NCBI GenBank assembly: GCA_050014095.1
Contig: JBEKDZ010000003.1
Coordinates: 62,001-126,000 of the forward strand
Reading direction: 5' to 3'
Length of the DNA stretch: 64,000 nucleotides
Source of the DNA: RBG-13-51-18 sp050014095
Lineage (GTDB): Bacteria; Chloroflexota; Dehalococcoidia; Dehalococcoidales; RBG-16-60-22
Part shown: one piece after another, positions 34,719 through 43,542 of the stretch
How positions within the stretch are numbered: position 1 is the stretch's first letter
How the letters are laid out: the number at the start of each line of letters is the position of its first letter
Notes under the pieces: model-generated
What the model saw: the letters and a program-made list of their open reading frames with translations, nothing else
Told to the model about the DNA's origin: nothing
Databases searched by the model: none
Program-made: the position numbers and the translations under genes

Positions 34719-36458
34719 TTACCTTATAAGTAAATGTTCCACGATAGGTCCGAGAGATAAGGCGGGGAGGAAGCTCAACGCTCCCACGATAATAACCACC
34801 GCTATTAGCCAGAAAATAAAGAGGGGGTTATGCGTCGGCAGCGTGCCCGAGGTTACTGGCACTTTCTTCTTCTGCACCAGGGAACCGGCGATGGCCAGTG
34901 CCGGAATCGCCAGCCAGTAGCGGCCGAAGAGCATGGCAAAGCCGAGGGCGATATTATAAAAAGGCGTATTCGTACCAAGGCCGGCAAAGGCGCTGCCATT
35001 ATTATTACCTGCCGAGGAGAAGGCATAGAGCACCTCACTGAAACCGTGGGCGCCTGGGTTGGAAACTGCTTCCCTACCCGCCGGTGTAGCCACAGCTATC
35101 GCTGTACCGAACAGAACCAGTAGCACCGGGATAAGCACCATTAGTGAAGCCATCTTCATTTCAAAGGCTTCAATTTTCTTGCCCAGGTATTCCGGGGTAC
35201 GCCCTATCATCAGACCAGCCACGAAAACCGCGATAATGACAAAAGCCAGCATACCGTATAAACCGGAGCCAACGCCGCCATAAACCACCTCTCCTAGCTG
35301 CATTAGCCACATCGGCACCAGCCCGCCCAGCGGTGTGAACGAATCATGCATGGAATTTACAGAACCGCTTGAAGCGCCCGTCGTTGCCGCCGCCCACAAA
35401 GCCGAGTTGGCAGCGCCGAAGCGCACCTCCTTACCCTCCATGTTGCCGCCGGACTGCACGCTGCTGGCTGACTGGTCGACATTGAGACCTGAAAGGGCCG
35501 GATTACCGCGCTGCTCTGCCCATACACATACAGACAACATCACCACAAAGATAATGGTCATGGCGGCCAGGAGCGCCCAACCTTTACGCGTATCACCAAC
35601 CATTTTACCGAAGGTGTAGCACAGTGCTGCCGGAATGAGTAGAATCGCCAGCATCTCCAGGAAGTTGGAAAGGGGAGTGGGGTTTTCAAAGGGATGGGCG
35701 GAGTTGACATTAAAAAAACCGCCACCATTAGTCCCCAACTGCTTAATGGCAATCTGAGCAGCTGCCGGACCGACTGCCAGAGATTGTTGAGTGACGACCT
35801 GTCCGCTGGCGTCCTGCGTCGATTGCACAAATGACACTGTCTGTGACCCACTGAAAGTTTGGACGACGCCTTGCGAAACTAAAATAATAGCCAAAATTAT
35901 AGATAACGGTAATAGAATGTAAAGGATGCTGCGAGTCATGTCCACCCAGAAATTGCCTATCGTCTTGGCAGAATGTCTTACAAAGCCACGTACCAGCGCC
36001 ACGAGAATCGCCATACCCGTAGCTGCTGAAAGAAAATTATGAACTGCTAGACCGAGCATCTGAGTAAGATAGCTCATCGTGGTCTCCCCACTATAGCTCT
36101 GCCAGTTTGTGTTGGTATTGAAGCTGATTGCGGTGTTAAAAGACAGGTCAGGACTAACTGCTCCCAAATTTTTGGGATTAAGCGGGAGGAACGCCTGGAG
36201 TCGCTGCAGGGCATAAAGTGAAACTATACCCAACAAGGTGAATATTAGTATGGCTACCGCATAAGTCTTCCAGTCCATCTCCTCATCTGAACGCACCCTT
36301 ATAATCCTATAGATGAAACGCTCGACGGGCCCGATGACACGCGAGAGGAAAACGCGTTCGCCCTGATACACCCGCGCCATGTACGCTCCCAACGGCTTAA
36401 CCAGCAATAAAAGGATTATTATATATAGAGCTATTTGAAGCCAATCGAAGAATGTCAT
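34719..36458 (-). CDS. kdpA: KdpA potassium-transporting ATPase channel subunit
   Basis: A membrane protein of about 579 residues with many transmembrane helices. Selectivity-filter-type segments include FNTNTNWQSYSGETTMSY, NGGGFFNVNSAHPFENPTP and SAGNNNGSAFAGLG. I choose the ATG at 36458 (MTFFDWLQIALY) because it overlaps the kdpF stop codon in an ATGA arrangement. The GTG at 36467 would begin inside kdpF. It forms the potassium pore of KdpFABC. Confidence 0.96.
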   Translation of the reverse strand: MTFFDWLQIALYIIILLLLVKPLGAYMARVYQGERVFLSRVIGPVERFIYRIIRVRSDEEMDWKTYAVAILIFTLLGIVSLYALQRLQAFLPLNPKNLGAVSPDLSFNTAISFNTNTNWQSYSGETTMSYLTQMLGLAVHNFLSAATGMAILVALVRGFVRHSAKTIGNFWVDMTRSILYILLPLSIILAIILVSQGVVQTFSGSQTVSFVQSTQDASGQVVTQQSLAVGPAAAQIAIKQLGTNGGGFFNVNSAHPFENPTPLSNFLEMLAILLIPAALCYTFGKMVGDTRKGWALLAAMTIIFVVMLSVCVWAEQRGNPALSGLNVDQSASSVQSGGNMEGKEVRFGAANSALWAAATTGASSGSVNSMHDSFTPLGGLVPMWLMQLGEVVYGGVGSGLYGMLAFVIIAVFVAGLMIGRTPEYLGKKIEAFEMKMASLMVLIPVLLVLFGTAIAVATPAGREAVSNPGAHGFSEVLYAFSSAGNNNGSAFAGLGTNTPFYNIALGFAMLFGRYWLAIPALAIAGSLVQKKKVPVTSGTLPTHNPLFIFWLIAVVIIVGALSFLPALSLGPIVEHLLIR

Positions 36459-36547
36459 TTGAACCACTCAGGTTTAAGAAGTGCCAAAATGAGATATATA
36501 AGCAAACAGAGAGCAATTGCCCCTGAAATAATATAAAGGATAGTCAT
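36455..36547 (-). CDS. kdpF: KdpF small membrane subunit
   Basis: A 30-residue single-helix protein. It begins MTILYIISGAIALCLLIYL and ends with LLKPEWFK, which matches the KdpF family ending YALLKPExF. The stop codon overlaps the kdpA ATG, so the genes are translationally coupled. KdpF is the small lipid-like stabiliser of the KdpABC complex. Confidence 0.88.
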   Translation of the reverse strand: MTILYIISGAIALCLLIYLILALLKPEWFK

Positions 36548-36548
36548 C

Positions 36549-36641
36549 TCATGACCTCATCAAACGCTTGCAGATGAGTACCAGCCCAAAGGCAATCAGG
36601 AAGAATAATATGAGCAGAACTAGAAAAATAAGGTCATTCAT
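36549..36641 (-). CDS. Small hydrophobic protein upstream of kdpF
   Basis: A 30-residue frame, MNDLIFLVLLILFFLIAFGL, then VLICKRLMRS. It is one predicted transmembrane helix with a basic C-terminal end. Its TGA is one base before the kdpF ATG, so the two small genes are packed together at the head of the kdp operon. Small single-helix reading frames in this position occur in other kdp operons (established in outline, no firm name). It may be an additional KdpFABC subunit or a leader peptide. A -10-like TAGAAT ends seven bases before its ATG, suggesting a leaderless transcript. Confidence 0.6.
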   Translation of the reverse strand: MNDLIFLVLLILFFLIAFGLVLICKRLMRS

Positions 36642-36648
36642 CGACCAT

Positions 36649-36717
36649 ATTCTAGTAAAATGATAGTCAATGAGGTGTCAAGAAAATGACTTGACCTGTC
36701 AAGAAAGTATCAAGAAC
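36649..36717 (-). promoter_or_regulatory. kdp promoter with candidate KdpE boxes
   Basis: TGTCAAGAAA occurs at 36676-36685 and 36697-36706, and TATCAAGAAC at 36708-36717. The last two are 11 bases apart and the first two 21 bases apart, which places them on one helix face as OmpR/PhoB-family regulators require. A dyad CTTGACCTGTCAAG overlaps the second box. A -10-like TAGAAT (36654-36649) has no good -35, as expected for an activator-dependent promoter. The boxes fall at about -35 to -76. Confidence 0.6.
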
Positions 36718-37145
36718 AATCAGCAAATGAGAAATAAGGTTTACGCAGAACAAAACCCGTTTGTCGTAAGTATGGTAATTTAATTACCTATAGTGGGACT
36801 TACACAACTTGAACCACTACACAATAACTTGATTTGTTGTCTAATGCTATTTTTCGTCAATATTTATAAGCGAATTTTAATATTAAAATACCTTACATGA
36901 TACTAAACACATCCCGGCTTCATTTCGTAAAATATTGGCTACTAATTCCAAAGGTGCAAGTTCAGTCTTTCACATATATTGACTAGAACCTACCGGTATA
37001 GCTAATTTTCGGCTAATATACGTTGTGTTATACTACTGGTAGATAGTTTTCAGGTCCGCAGGAAGTAAACACGGCGGTCCTTCGTGGTGAAACATTTTCA
37101 TAATATCAGTGGTCAAGAGAAATCCGAGAGCTCATTGTGAACTAG
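36718..37145. other. Non-coding stretch, AT-rich
   Basis: No open frame of useful length on either strand and no recognised RNA. The last part (from about 37050) may be the untranslatable beginning of the receiver-domain fragment that follows. TTGACT at about 36979 could be a -35 element, but I find no convincing -10 at the right spacing. Confidence 0.5.
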
Positions 37146-37286
37146 TACGATGATAAACATAATATGCTTGTAGCGAAACAAGCAGGAGCTCATGGTTTTA
37201 TTTCTAAGCGAGTGACCGCCTCTAAGCTAGTGGCAGCCTTAAAGTCCGTATATAGCGGAAGCCGTTTTATGGAGGCCTCTGTTTGA
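37146..37286 (+). pseudogene. C-terminal fragment of a response-regulator receiver domain
   Basis: A 46-codon frame reads YDDKHNMLVAKQAGAHGFIS, continues KRVTASKLVAALKSVYSG and ends with TGA at 37284. AGAHGFISK is the receiver-domain segment around the conserved Lys, as in NarL-type proteins. A TAG immediately precedes the fragment, and neither the phospho-acceptor Asp region nor an output domain is found, so it is a remnant. Confidence 0.6.
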
Positions 37287-37342
37287 TTCCAATCAACACG
37301 AGGCTAGACAAGACATGATAAATATTCTAAGGCATTTATTTT

Positions 37343-37669
37343 ATGATAAGGGAAATTTGCTCAGTCATCGATTCCAGGAAAGTGATAAGTTTTTACTATA
37401 GGGGTGATATTCGTTTCGTAGAACCATTCTGTTATGGTCTTCATAAGAGTTCTGGAAATGAAGTGCTTAGGGGTTATCAAATCAAAGGTTTTAGTGAATT
37501 TGGGGAACCCTTTGGTTGGAAACTTTATCTGGTGAATGAGATTTCGAAATTCGTGATAACTGATAATAATTTTAGAGGCGATAGAAAAGATTATAACCCA
37601 AATGATCCTATGATGAAGAAAATAATTTGTAGAATAGAGGGTGAAAAGCCTCAAAATAGTTTATCATAG
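37343..37669 (+). CDS. Small WYL-domain-like protein
   Basis: A 108-residue protein. RKVISFYYRGDIRFVEPFCYG, followed by LRGYQIKGFSEFGEPFGWKL and VNEISKFVITDNNF, resembles the core of WYL domains, which bind nucleic acids or nucleotides and usually follow a winged helix in regulators. Here no DNA-binding domain is present, so it is a stand-alone domain. TAAGG lies ten bases before the ATG. Stand-alone WYL-like proteins occur near defence and mobile genes, but nothing else here supports that role. Confidence 0.55.
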   Translation: MIREICSVIDSRKVISFYYRGDIRFVEPFCYGLHKSSGNEVLRGYQIKGFSEFGEPFGWKLYLVNEISKFVITDNNFRGDRKDYNPNDPMMKKIICRIEGEKPQNSLS

Positions 37670-37773
37670 AACCTCACAACCATCAAAAACAGTCGAAAGT
37701 CGGTCAAAGCCTTTTATTCTTGGCGGTTTGTGAAGCTCGGTCTGATAGCTGGTTATACGGCTTCAAAAGTAGG

Positions 37774-38166
37774 TCACATCTTTTGCAGGTGCTTGGCCAC
37801 TGTAGTCAGTAAGTCATCCGGCCTGACTGGCTTATCAATATAATCCTCGTACTCTACTTCTAAACCACGTCTATAAGGGATTCCTGTTCCCACTCCCTTT
37901 GTTGAATAGCTGGTCAACATAAGTACCGGAATTTCAGCAAGTTTCGGGTCTTTCTTGAGTTGCTCTGCAGCCGTAAAGCCATTTTCTACCGGCATGATTA
38001 TGTCAAGAATGATTAAATCAGGTTTCTCTTCTCTTGCCTTGCTTAAACCATCGGCACCGTTAACAGCGACTATTACCTCGTAAGGTTTGCTTTCCAAGAT
38101 CATTTTTGTCGACTCGACAAAATCAGCATCATCATCAATAAGTAGAATTTTGGCCTTCCTTTCCAC
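37774..38166 (-). CDS. Single-domain response regulator
   Basis: A 130-residue receiver without an output domain. The acidic pair is in LLIDDDADF, the phospho-acceptor in PDLIILDIIMPVENGF, Thr/Ser in LMLTSYS and the Lys in DYIDKPVRPDD. The long alpha-4 insert (STKGVGTGIPYRRGLEVEYED) distinguishes it from CheY. It is last in the series histidine kinase, metF, receiver, receiver and probably works in a phosphorelay with that kinase. Confidence 0.88.
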   Translation of the reverse strand: MERKAKILLIDDDADFVESTKMILESKPYEVIVAVNGADGLSKAREEKPDLIILDIIMPVENGFTAAEQLKKDPKLAEIPVLMLTSYSTKGVGTGIPYRRGLEVEYEDYIDKPVRPDDLLTTVAKHLQKM

Positions 38167-38207
38167 TCAGGATCGCCTCCTTACTTAATCAGATTAGCTA
38201 GATGATT

Positions 38208-38606
38208 TTAGGACTTTTTCTTTTTGATGAGTCTGCTCACCCTCTCCAGTAAGATATTAGGGGACATGGGTTTCTCAACATAATCATCCACGTCCAGTTC
38301 AAGTCCGGTCTCCAACTCATAGCGCCGCCGGCTGGCTTCCTCTCTTACCGAGGTAAGAATCAGAATAGGTATATCCTTATATTTAAACCACCTCGGGTCC
38401 TGAAGTTCCTTACATACGGCGAATCCGTCCATTTTAGGCATCATCAGGTCGAGAATCATCAGGTCCGGATTCTCCGCTTTAAGAGTGGCTAACCCCTCTA
38501 TCCCATCGCGCGCAGTGAACACCTGATACCCCTGAGATTCAAGAATCATATTAATGGCGTCTAGAATATCAGGGTCATCATCAACAACTAGTATCTTACC
38601 AGGCAT
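38208..38606 (-). CDS. Single-domain response regulator
   Basis: A 132-residue receiver. Acidic residues are in ILVVDDDPDILD, the phospho-acceptor is in PDLMILDLMMPKMDGF and the Lys is in DYVEKPMSPN. Like its downstream neighbour, it carries an extended segment before the last helix (REEASRRRYELETGLELDVD). The two are paralogues and lie between metF and each other with short gaps. The output is presumably protein-protein contact rather than DNA binding. Confidence 0.88.
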   Translation of the reverse strand: MPGKILVVDDDPDILDAINMILESQGYQVFTARDGIEGLATLKAENPDLMILDLMMPKMDGFAVCKELQDPRWFKYKDIPILILTSVREEASRRRYELETGLELDVDDYVEKPMSPNILLERVSRLIKKKKS

Positions 38607-38619
38607 TTTTGTCTCCTAA

Positions 38620-39537
38620 TTATAATATAGGTCTGGGCATAAGTCCAGCCTTTTCTACCATCTCCGGGACGATATCTTCCCAGCCCACCGCCATAATATG
38701 AATGCCGTGCACCCCAGGTATCTCTTTAAGCTGCTCCATAATCTCCAGGATTATTTTTACCCCTTCATCCTTGGCCTTCTCCGCTTTTTCCATCCTGGTG
38801 ATGATTTCGTCGGGTAAACTCACCCCGGAAACGTAGTCTCTCATGTAACGGGCCATACCTACCGACCTGATGGGTATGACACCTGCTAGGATGTGCACCT
38901 GCTTGTCCAGTCCCAGGTCGCAAACCATTTGCATAAACTTTTTAAATTTGGGTACGTCATAGACCGCTTGAGTCTGGACAAAGTCTAACCCGGCTTTGGC
39001 CTTCTTCGCGAGCCTTTTCACTCGGAATTCAAATGGGTCGGCGAAGGGATTAGCGGCGGCGCCAATATATATCGGAACTTCCCCGGCTATTTCCTCGTCA
39101 TTAAGAAATTTCTTCTCGTCCCGCATCTTCTTCAACATCTGAATCAACTGAATGGAGTCGATATCAAAGACACCCTTGGCGGAAGGATGGTTACCAAACT
39201 TCTGATGGTCACCGGAAAGGCAGAGGAAATTGCCTATACCCATAGCTATGGCGCCCAGTACATCACTCTGAAGTGCCAGCCGGTTCCGGTCTCTGACAAC
39301 CATCTGCATGATTGGTTCCACACCTGCCTGCTTCAAAAGCACACAGCCGACCAGGCTGGACATACGCACAATAGCCGTCTGATTATCAGTGATATTGACG
39401 GCATCACAGCAAATACGAAGCAACTCGCCCTTCTTCTGTATCACCGCCGCACTAGTACCCTTGGGGGGACCTGCCTCGGCAGTGACAGCAAACCTCCCGC
39501 TCTCCAATATTTTCTCCAGGTTTGTTCCTGCTTTCAT
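38620..39537 (-). CDS. metF: Methylenetetrahydrofolate reductase (MetF)
   Basis: A 305-residue FAD-dependent TIM-barrel enzyme that reduces methylene- to methyl-tetrahydrofolate. Family segments are VTAEAGPPKGTS near residue 18, AVNITDNQTAIVRMSS near residue 45, NFLCLSGDHQKFGNHP near residue 110, and GLDFVQTQAVYDVPKF near residue 187. It is the short bacterial/archaeal-type MetF that pairs with a separate MetV. MetV is encoded at 43996-44658 in the same minus-strand series, which places this enzyme in the methyl branch of the Wood-Ljungdahl pathway. A histidine kinase gene precedes it and two receivers follow. Confidence 0.93.
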   Translation of the reverse strand: MKAGTNLEKILESGRFAVTAEAGPPKGTSAAVIQKKGELLRICCDAVNITDNQTAIVRMSSLVGCVLLKQAGVEPIMQMVVRDRNRLALQSDVLGAIAMGIGNFLCLSGDHQKFGNHPSAKGVFDIDSIQLIQMLKKMRDEKKFLNDEEIAGEVPIYIGAAANPFADPFEFRVKRLAKKAKAGLDFVQTQAVYDVPKFKKFMQMVCDLGLDKQVHILAGVIPIRSVGMARYMRDYVSGVSLPDEIITRMEKAEKAKDEGVKIILEIMEQLKEIPGVHGIHIMAVGWEDIVPEMVEKAGLMPRPIL

Positions 39538-39558
39538 TGATGTTGCCTCCTCTAAGCT

Positions 39559-40992
39559 TCACGCAGGTTTGGGTAGTGTACAAGAAAATTTACACCCGGC
39601 ATTAGTCTCAGGACAGGGACTCTCCGCCCATATCTTACCACCATGAGCCTCAACAATCCTCCTGGCTATGGACAACCCCAGACCTGTCCCCTTAACTTCT
39701 ACGTTGCTGGCGCGGAAGAAGTCTTCAAAGAGATGCGACATATCCTCATAAGGGATACCAATACCAGTATCTATAACCTCAATCAGCAAGTCCTTGTCTT
39801 GTTCCCGTACCCTGACGGTTACTGTACCCTCTGGTGTATACCTAATAGCGTTGTTCACTAGATTAATTATCACCTGTTGCAGCCGTGGAGCTGAACCCCT
39901 GATTGGGGAAAGTACTTCAGGTGACTCAACTTTAATTATTATGCCCTTTTCTTCAGCCAGATTACGCTGACCTTCAATGGAATCCTGTATAACCTGCAGC
40001 AGTGAAATTTCCTTCATCTCCTGGATAATCTGGCCAGTCTCAATGCGTGGAATATCCAGTAAATCACTAATCAAGGTCAAGAGTTCGCTGATACGGAGAG
40101 AACTCCGCTCCAGCATATTCTTCTGCTTCTTAGGTATTTGTCCAGCGAAACCACCTAGAATGACCCACAGGAAACCCTGAATGGCAGTAAGCGGTGCTTT
40201 CAGGTCATGAGCCGCAATGCCAATAAAGCGCAGGAACTTCTCCCTTTCCTCTCTCAATTTGCCTATCTCACTGGAGGCGTACTCCAGTTCGCCGGTTTTT
40301 TCCGCAAGTAGGCGCTCACGCAGTGCCATTACCTGCCGTTGTCTCTTCCTTAGCTCCCCGGCGACAGCAGTAGTCACGTAGGTGATACCGTAAAGGAGCA
40401 ATGCCAGGGTAGTGAGCTTGGCCACGATATAGCTTCCCTGCTGATACTGCGTTGGCGCAACAAATCCCTCTAGATTGACATGAGATATCACGCCAGTATA
40501 TTCCATACCCACCAGCAATGCCACAAAGGCAATGGCTACCGTGGACAACAGATATACCACCCGGTAGTTAAGGCCGATACTGGCCAGGACGATGTGAAAG
40601 ACGAAGAAGAAGATGAACGGGTTTTCTATCCCCCCGGTGAAATGCAATATCACGGTCAGGGCAAACATGTCAAGTAAAATGTGGCTATATGTATATTGCC
40701 GGACACGCGGAATAACCCGTTGGGGCGATAATTTCTTTAGTCCTCTGACCTGCTGTGTCAGCACTAGGTTATATAGAGCCATGAAGGCACAGACAATATA
40801 TACCGGCAGGGTGGCAAAACCGATATCAAACGCATATCTGGCGACGAGGGTGACAATGATAACCCCGAGAATGGCAAACCACCTCATATTGTTAAGTACC
40901 TTGAGGCGCATCACCAATGTTTCTTCCTCAGGGGTGCGCTCGGTCTCTTCTCCCACCGGAACCTTATCACTTATAATATTATTAGTAGTCAA
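39559..40992 (-). CDS. Membrane sensor histidine kinase
   Basis: A 477-residue kinase. About six hydrophobic segments occupy residues 30-215 (for example WFAILGVIIVTLVARYAF and IENPFIFFFVFHIVLASIGL). A short coiled coil (LRERLLAEKTGELEYASSEI) leads to the H-box IGIAAHDLKAPLTAIQGF, and the ATPase motifs are VINLVNNAIRYTPEG, DTGIGIP and GTGLGLSIARRIVEAHGG. No periplasmic sensor domain is obvious, so it may sense within the membrane. It is encoded between the hydrogenase genes and metF and is the probable partner of the two single-domain receivers. Confidence 0.9.
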   Translation of the reverse strand: MTTNNIISDKVPVGEETERTPEEETLVMRLKVLNNMRWFAILGVIIVTLVARYAFDIGFATLPVYIVCAFMALYNLVLTQQVRGLKKLSPQRVIPRVRQYTYSHILLDMFALTVILHFTGGIENPFIFFFVFHIVLASIGLNYRVVYLLSTVAIAFVALLVGMEYTGVISHVNLEGFVAPTQYQQGSYIVAKLTTLALLLYGITYVTTAVAGELRKRQRQVMALRERLLAEKTGELEYASSEIGKLREEREKFLRFIGIAAHDLKAPLTAIQGFLWVILGGFAGQIPKKQKNMLERSSLRISELLTLISDLLDIPRIETGQIIQEMKEISLLQVIQDSIEGQRNLAEEKGIIIKVESPEVLSPIRGSAPRLQQVIINLVNNAIRYTPEGTVTVRVREQDKDLLIEVIDTGIGIPYEDMSHLFEDFFRASNVEVKGTGLGLSIARRIVEAHGGKIWAESPCPETNAGCKFSCTLPKPA

Positions 40993-41024
40993 AATATTTA
41001 TCCTTGAGATTATTTACTAACCTC

Positions 41025-41106
41025 ACCCCCTATCCTTCCTGTTGAAGGACTTTATTACCCCTTCCCTTGGCGAGAGAAGTGGTAAGGGTGATGGGTTACT
41101 AAATAA
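41025..41106. repeat. Imperfect palindromic intergenic element
   Basis: CTCACCCCCTATCC at the left faces GGTAAGGGTGATGGG at the right, giving an imperfect long hairpin between mvhA and the histidine kinase gene. Elements of this CTCACCC type are common short intergenic repeats. It could also act as a transcript-end or mRNA-stability hairpin. Confidence 0.35.
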
Positions 41107-41128
41107 CCTCTTGGTACATCAATTAGCT

Positions 41129-42586
41129 TTATGTGTACTTTTTAATAACTTGTCCCTCGCTATTATAAACCTCTATCGGCAACGGGGAGGTTCCAAAAAG
41201 CGTGTGGCTGGCACAGGCAAGACAAAGGTCATAGGGTCGCCATGCCATTTCGATGCGGTTGAGCAGTCCTTCGGTAATCTCTTTACCTGGCTTGATAAGC
41301 GCCATAGCCGCCTTTTTGATGGACATGTTGACCGCGGCGGCATTATTGACGGTTGCCACAATCAGATTGGCTTTCTTGATAACCCCTCTTTCATCGGTAA
41401 CATAGTGATGAATTAATGTACCCCGGGGGGCTTCCACGATGCCAATACCTTCATCAGGAATTGCAGTGGGGATAGTGCGGATATTGGGGTTAATGATTTC
41501 AGGGTCTTGGCTAAGTTCCAGCAGCCTTTCCGCCGCGTAGATGAGTTCAATAAGGCGCGCCCAGTGCATCGCCAGAGTATGATGGACGGGTTTGCTACCA
41601 AGGGCGGTATACATCTCTTCGTAGGCTTCCTGAGCTAACGGAGTGGCCATACCGTCAGCAACATTAAGCCTAGCTAAGGGGGCTACCCGAAAAATGCCGC
41701 TGTCATCGCCATCAACAAATCCTTTCCAGCCAACCTTCTTAAGGAAGGGGAACTTGACATATGTCCACGGCTCCACATGTTCAGCAATGTGCTCAAGATA
41801 CTCACTTGGGGCATATTTGGCAAACTCCTTGCCATCAGGACTAATGACTCTCACCATGCCATCATAGAAGTTGACCTTGTTATTAGCGTCAACCAGCCCC
41901 ATATAATAAGTGCGATGGGTATAAACATCACTAACAATCATGTCCACGTACTCTTTGTTCTTGAGAACAATATCATTAAAGACTTTGAGCGATAGTCTGG
42001 CGAATTCCACAGACTCTTTGGCTATCTGCTCAATTTCTCTTCTTTCCTCTTCACGAAGCACTTTACTGACACCACCGGGTAGACCAAAAACCGGATGCAC
42101 TGCTCTACCACCGAGCATATGGATTATTCTATGGTTCTGCATACGCGTCTTGATTACCTTTCCGCCCAGCTCCAAGCCTACTTTGCCAATGACACCCAGA
42201 ATGTTACGCTCACTTACGGGAGCGTCCGGGCCCATGACGAAGTCAGGGCCAGCCAAAATATAGAAATTAGTGGTATGGTCAGTTATATAGAAGGCGCTGT
42301 ATAAAAGTTCCCGCAGTTTCTTGGCTACACTGGTAGGCTCAACATGAAACAGGGCATCTAGCGCCTTGGTTGATGCCAGATGGTGGGCTTCGGGGCAGAC
42401 ACCACAAATTCTCTGGGTTATCTGGGGCATTTCTTCAGCAGGCCGCCCCTCGCTGAATTTCTCAAAGCCCCTCAACTCTGGAACCTGGAAGTAGGTGTTT
42501 CTCACTCCCCCGGCGTCATCGAGAAAAATTTCTATCTTGCCATGCCCCTCCAGGCGGGTAATAGGGTCTATGGTTATCCTTTTCAT
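41129..42586 (-). CDS. mvhA: [NiFe]-hydrogenase large subunit, MvhA type
   Basis: A 485-residue large subunit of a cytoplasmic group 3 [NiFe]-hydrogenase. The proximal metal-binding motif is RICGVCPEAHH near residue 60, and the distal one is DLCLACASHTL close to the C-terminus (residues about 460-470). Only a short tail follows the distal motif, in line with group 3c (Mvh) proteins. It would oxidise H2 and pass electrons through MvhG and MvhD to HdrA. It overlaps mvhG by four bases. It is separated from the following histidine kinase by an intergenic hairpin element. Confidence 0.93.
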   Translation of the reverse strand: MKRITIDPITRLEGHGKIEIFLDDAGGVRNTYFQVPELRGFEKFSEGRPAEEMPQITQRICGVCPEAHHLASTKALDALFHVEPTSVAKKLRELLYSAFYITDHTTNFYILAGPDFVMGPDAPVSERNILGVIGKVGLELGGKVIKTRMQNHRIIHMLGGRAVHPVFGLPGGVSKVLREEERREIEQIAKESVEFARLSLKVFNDIVLKNKEYVDMIVSDVYTHRTYYMGLVDANNKVNFYDGMVRVISPDGKEFAKYAPSEYLEHIAEHVEPWTYVKFPFLKKVGWKGFVDGDDSGIFRVAPLARLNVADGMATPLAQEAYEEMYTALGSKPVHHTLAMHWARLIELIYAAERLLELSQDPEIINPNIRTIPTAIPDEGIGIVEAPRGTLIHHYVTDERGVIKKANLIVATVNNAAAVNMSIKKAAMALIKPGKEITEGLLNRIEMAWRPYDLCLACASHTLFGTSPLPIEVYNSEGQVIKKYT

Positions 42587-43542
42587 TTTATTCTTGCCCC
42601 TCTCAATAACGAATCAGGCAAACTGTAGCGGTAGAAACTACCTACGGGGTCGGGAATATCATCAACAATTCTTCTTATCTCCTCCGGGTCATTAGAGTCG
42701 ATCACCGAGGCTAAGGCGCTTAAGAAATGGGCGCCCTGGTCAATAACTCCTGCCACTGGTCCATAGCAACCGGTACAGGGCATGTTAGCCTGCGGACAAG
42801 GAGCACCACATCCGCCTCTGGTAGCAATCCCCAGACATAGTAGCCCCTGCTCGAGAAGGCATATCTCTGGCTCTGGAATAATCTCATAGTTTCGATAAAT
42901 CTTCTTAATCTTTTTAACGTCCCTCTTTCGAGGGCAATCATCACACACCGCTTTAGCGTTATGACTTATCACTGTTCCCTTTGGCGGCAGTTTGCCTTCA
43001 ATTAAGGCCTCTAAAGCCAACCATGTCGTCTTTTCCTCTGGGGGGCAGCCAGGAACGATATAGTCTACGTCCACTGTCTGGCGAAGAGTTTTAACCGTAT
43101 CGTAGAACTCAGGAATAGTAAGTTCGCCCTCGGGTACCCTATAGCTTGCCTGGGGAAGGGTTTTGTCCTTATTGTCGGTTGACTCTGCATCAAGATAAAC
43201 CCGGTCGAAAATCATCTTCCGATTGAATAAGTTAGCTAGGCCAGGAATGCAACCTTCGTAGGCACAGGAGCCATAAGCAATCATTATCTTAGACTTTTCG
43301 CGGAGCATCTTGGCCATATGCTCCTGTTCTGAATTCCTGATAGCGCCGTTAAAAAGACAGGCGTCGATGCTCTTATCGGGCATCGCTTCAACATCTTTAT
43401 ATTTGACATCAATCGCTACTGGCCAGAACACAATATCAGCCGCTTCAGCCAGCTTGAGAAGTTTTTCGCCAATTTGAAGCTGGGCGATTTCACAGCCCCC
43501 ACAACTGGCTGCCCAATAGAGAGCTATCTTTAACTTACTCAT
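42583..43542 (-). CDS. mvhG: [NiFe]-hydrogenase small subunit, MvhG type
   Basis: A 319-residue iron-sulfur subunit without a Tat signal, so cytoplasmic. The proximal cluster cysteines are in WAASCGGCEIA, AYGSCAYEGC and VPGCPPEEKT. Further cysteines in KAVCDDCPRKR, CLLEQGLLCLGIATRGGCGA and CPQANMPCTGCYGP hold the other clusters. It relays electrons from MvhA. It overlaps mvhD by eight bases and mvhA by four. Confidence 0.93.
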   Translation of the reverse strand: MSKLKIALYWAASCGGCEIAQLQIGEKLLKLAEAADIVFWPVAIDVKYKDVEAMPDKSIDACLFNGAIRNSEQEHMAKMLREKSKIMIAYGSCAYEGCIPGLANLFNRKMIFDRVYLDAESTDNKDKTLPQASYRVPEGELTIPEFYDTVKTLRQTVDVDYIVPGCPPEEKTTWLALEALIEGKLPPKGTVISHNAKAVCDDCPRKRDVKKIKKIYRNYEIIPEPEICLLEQGLLCLGIATRGGCGAPCPQANMPCTGCYGPVAGVIDQGAHFLSALASVIDSNDPEEIRRIVDDIPDPVGSFYRYSLPDSLLRGARIK

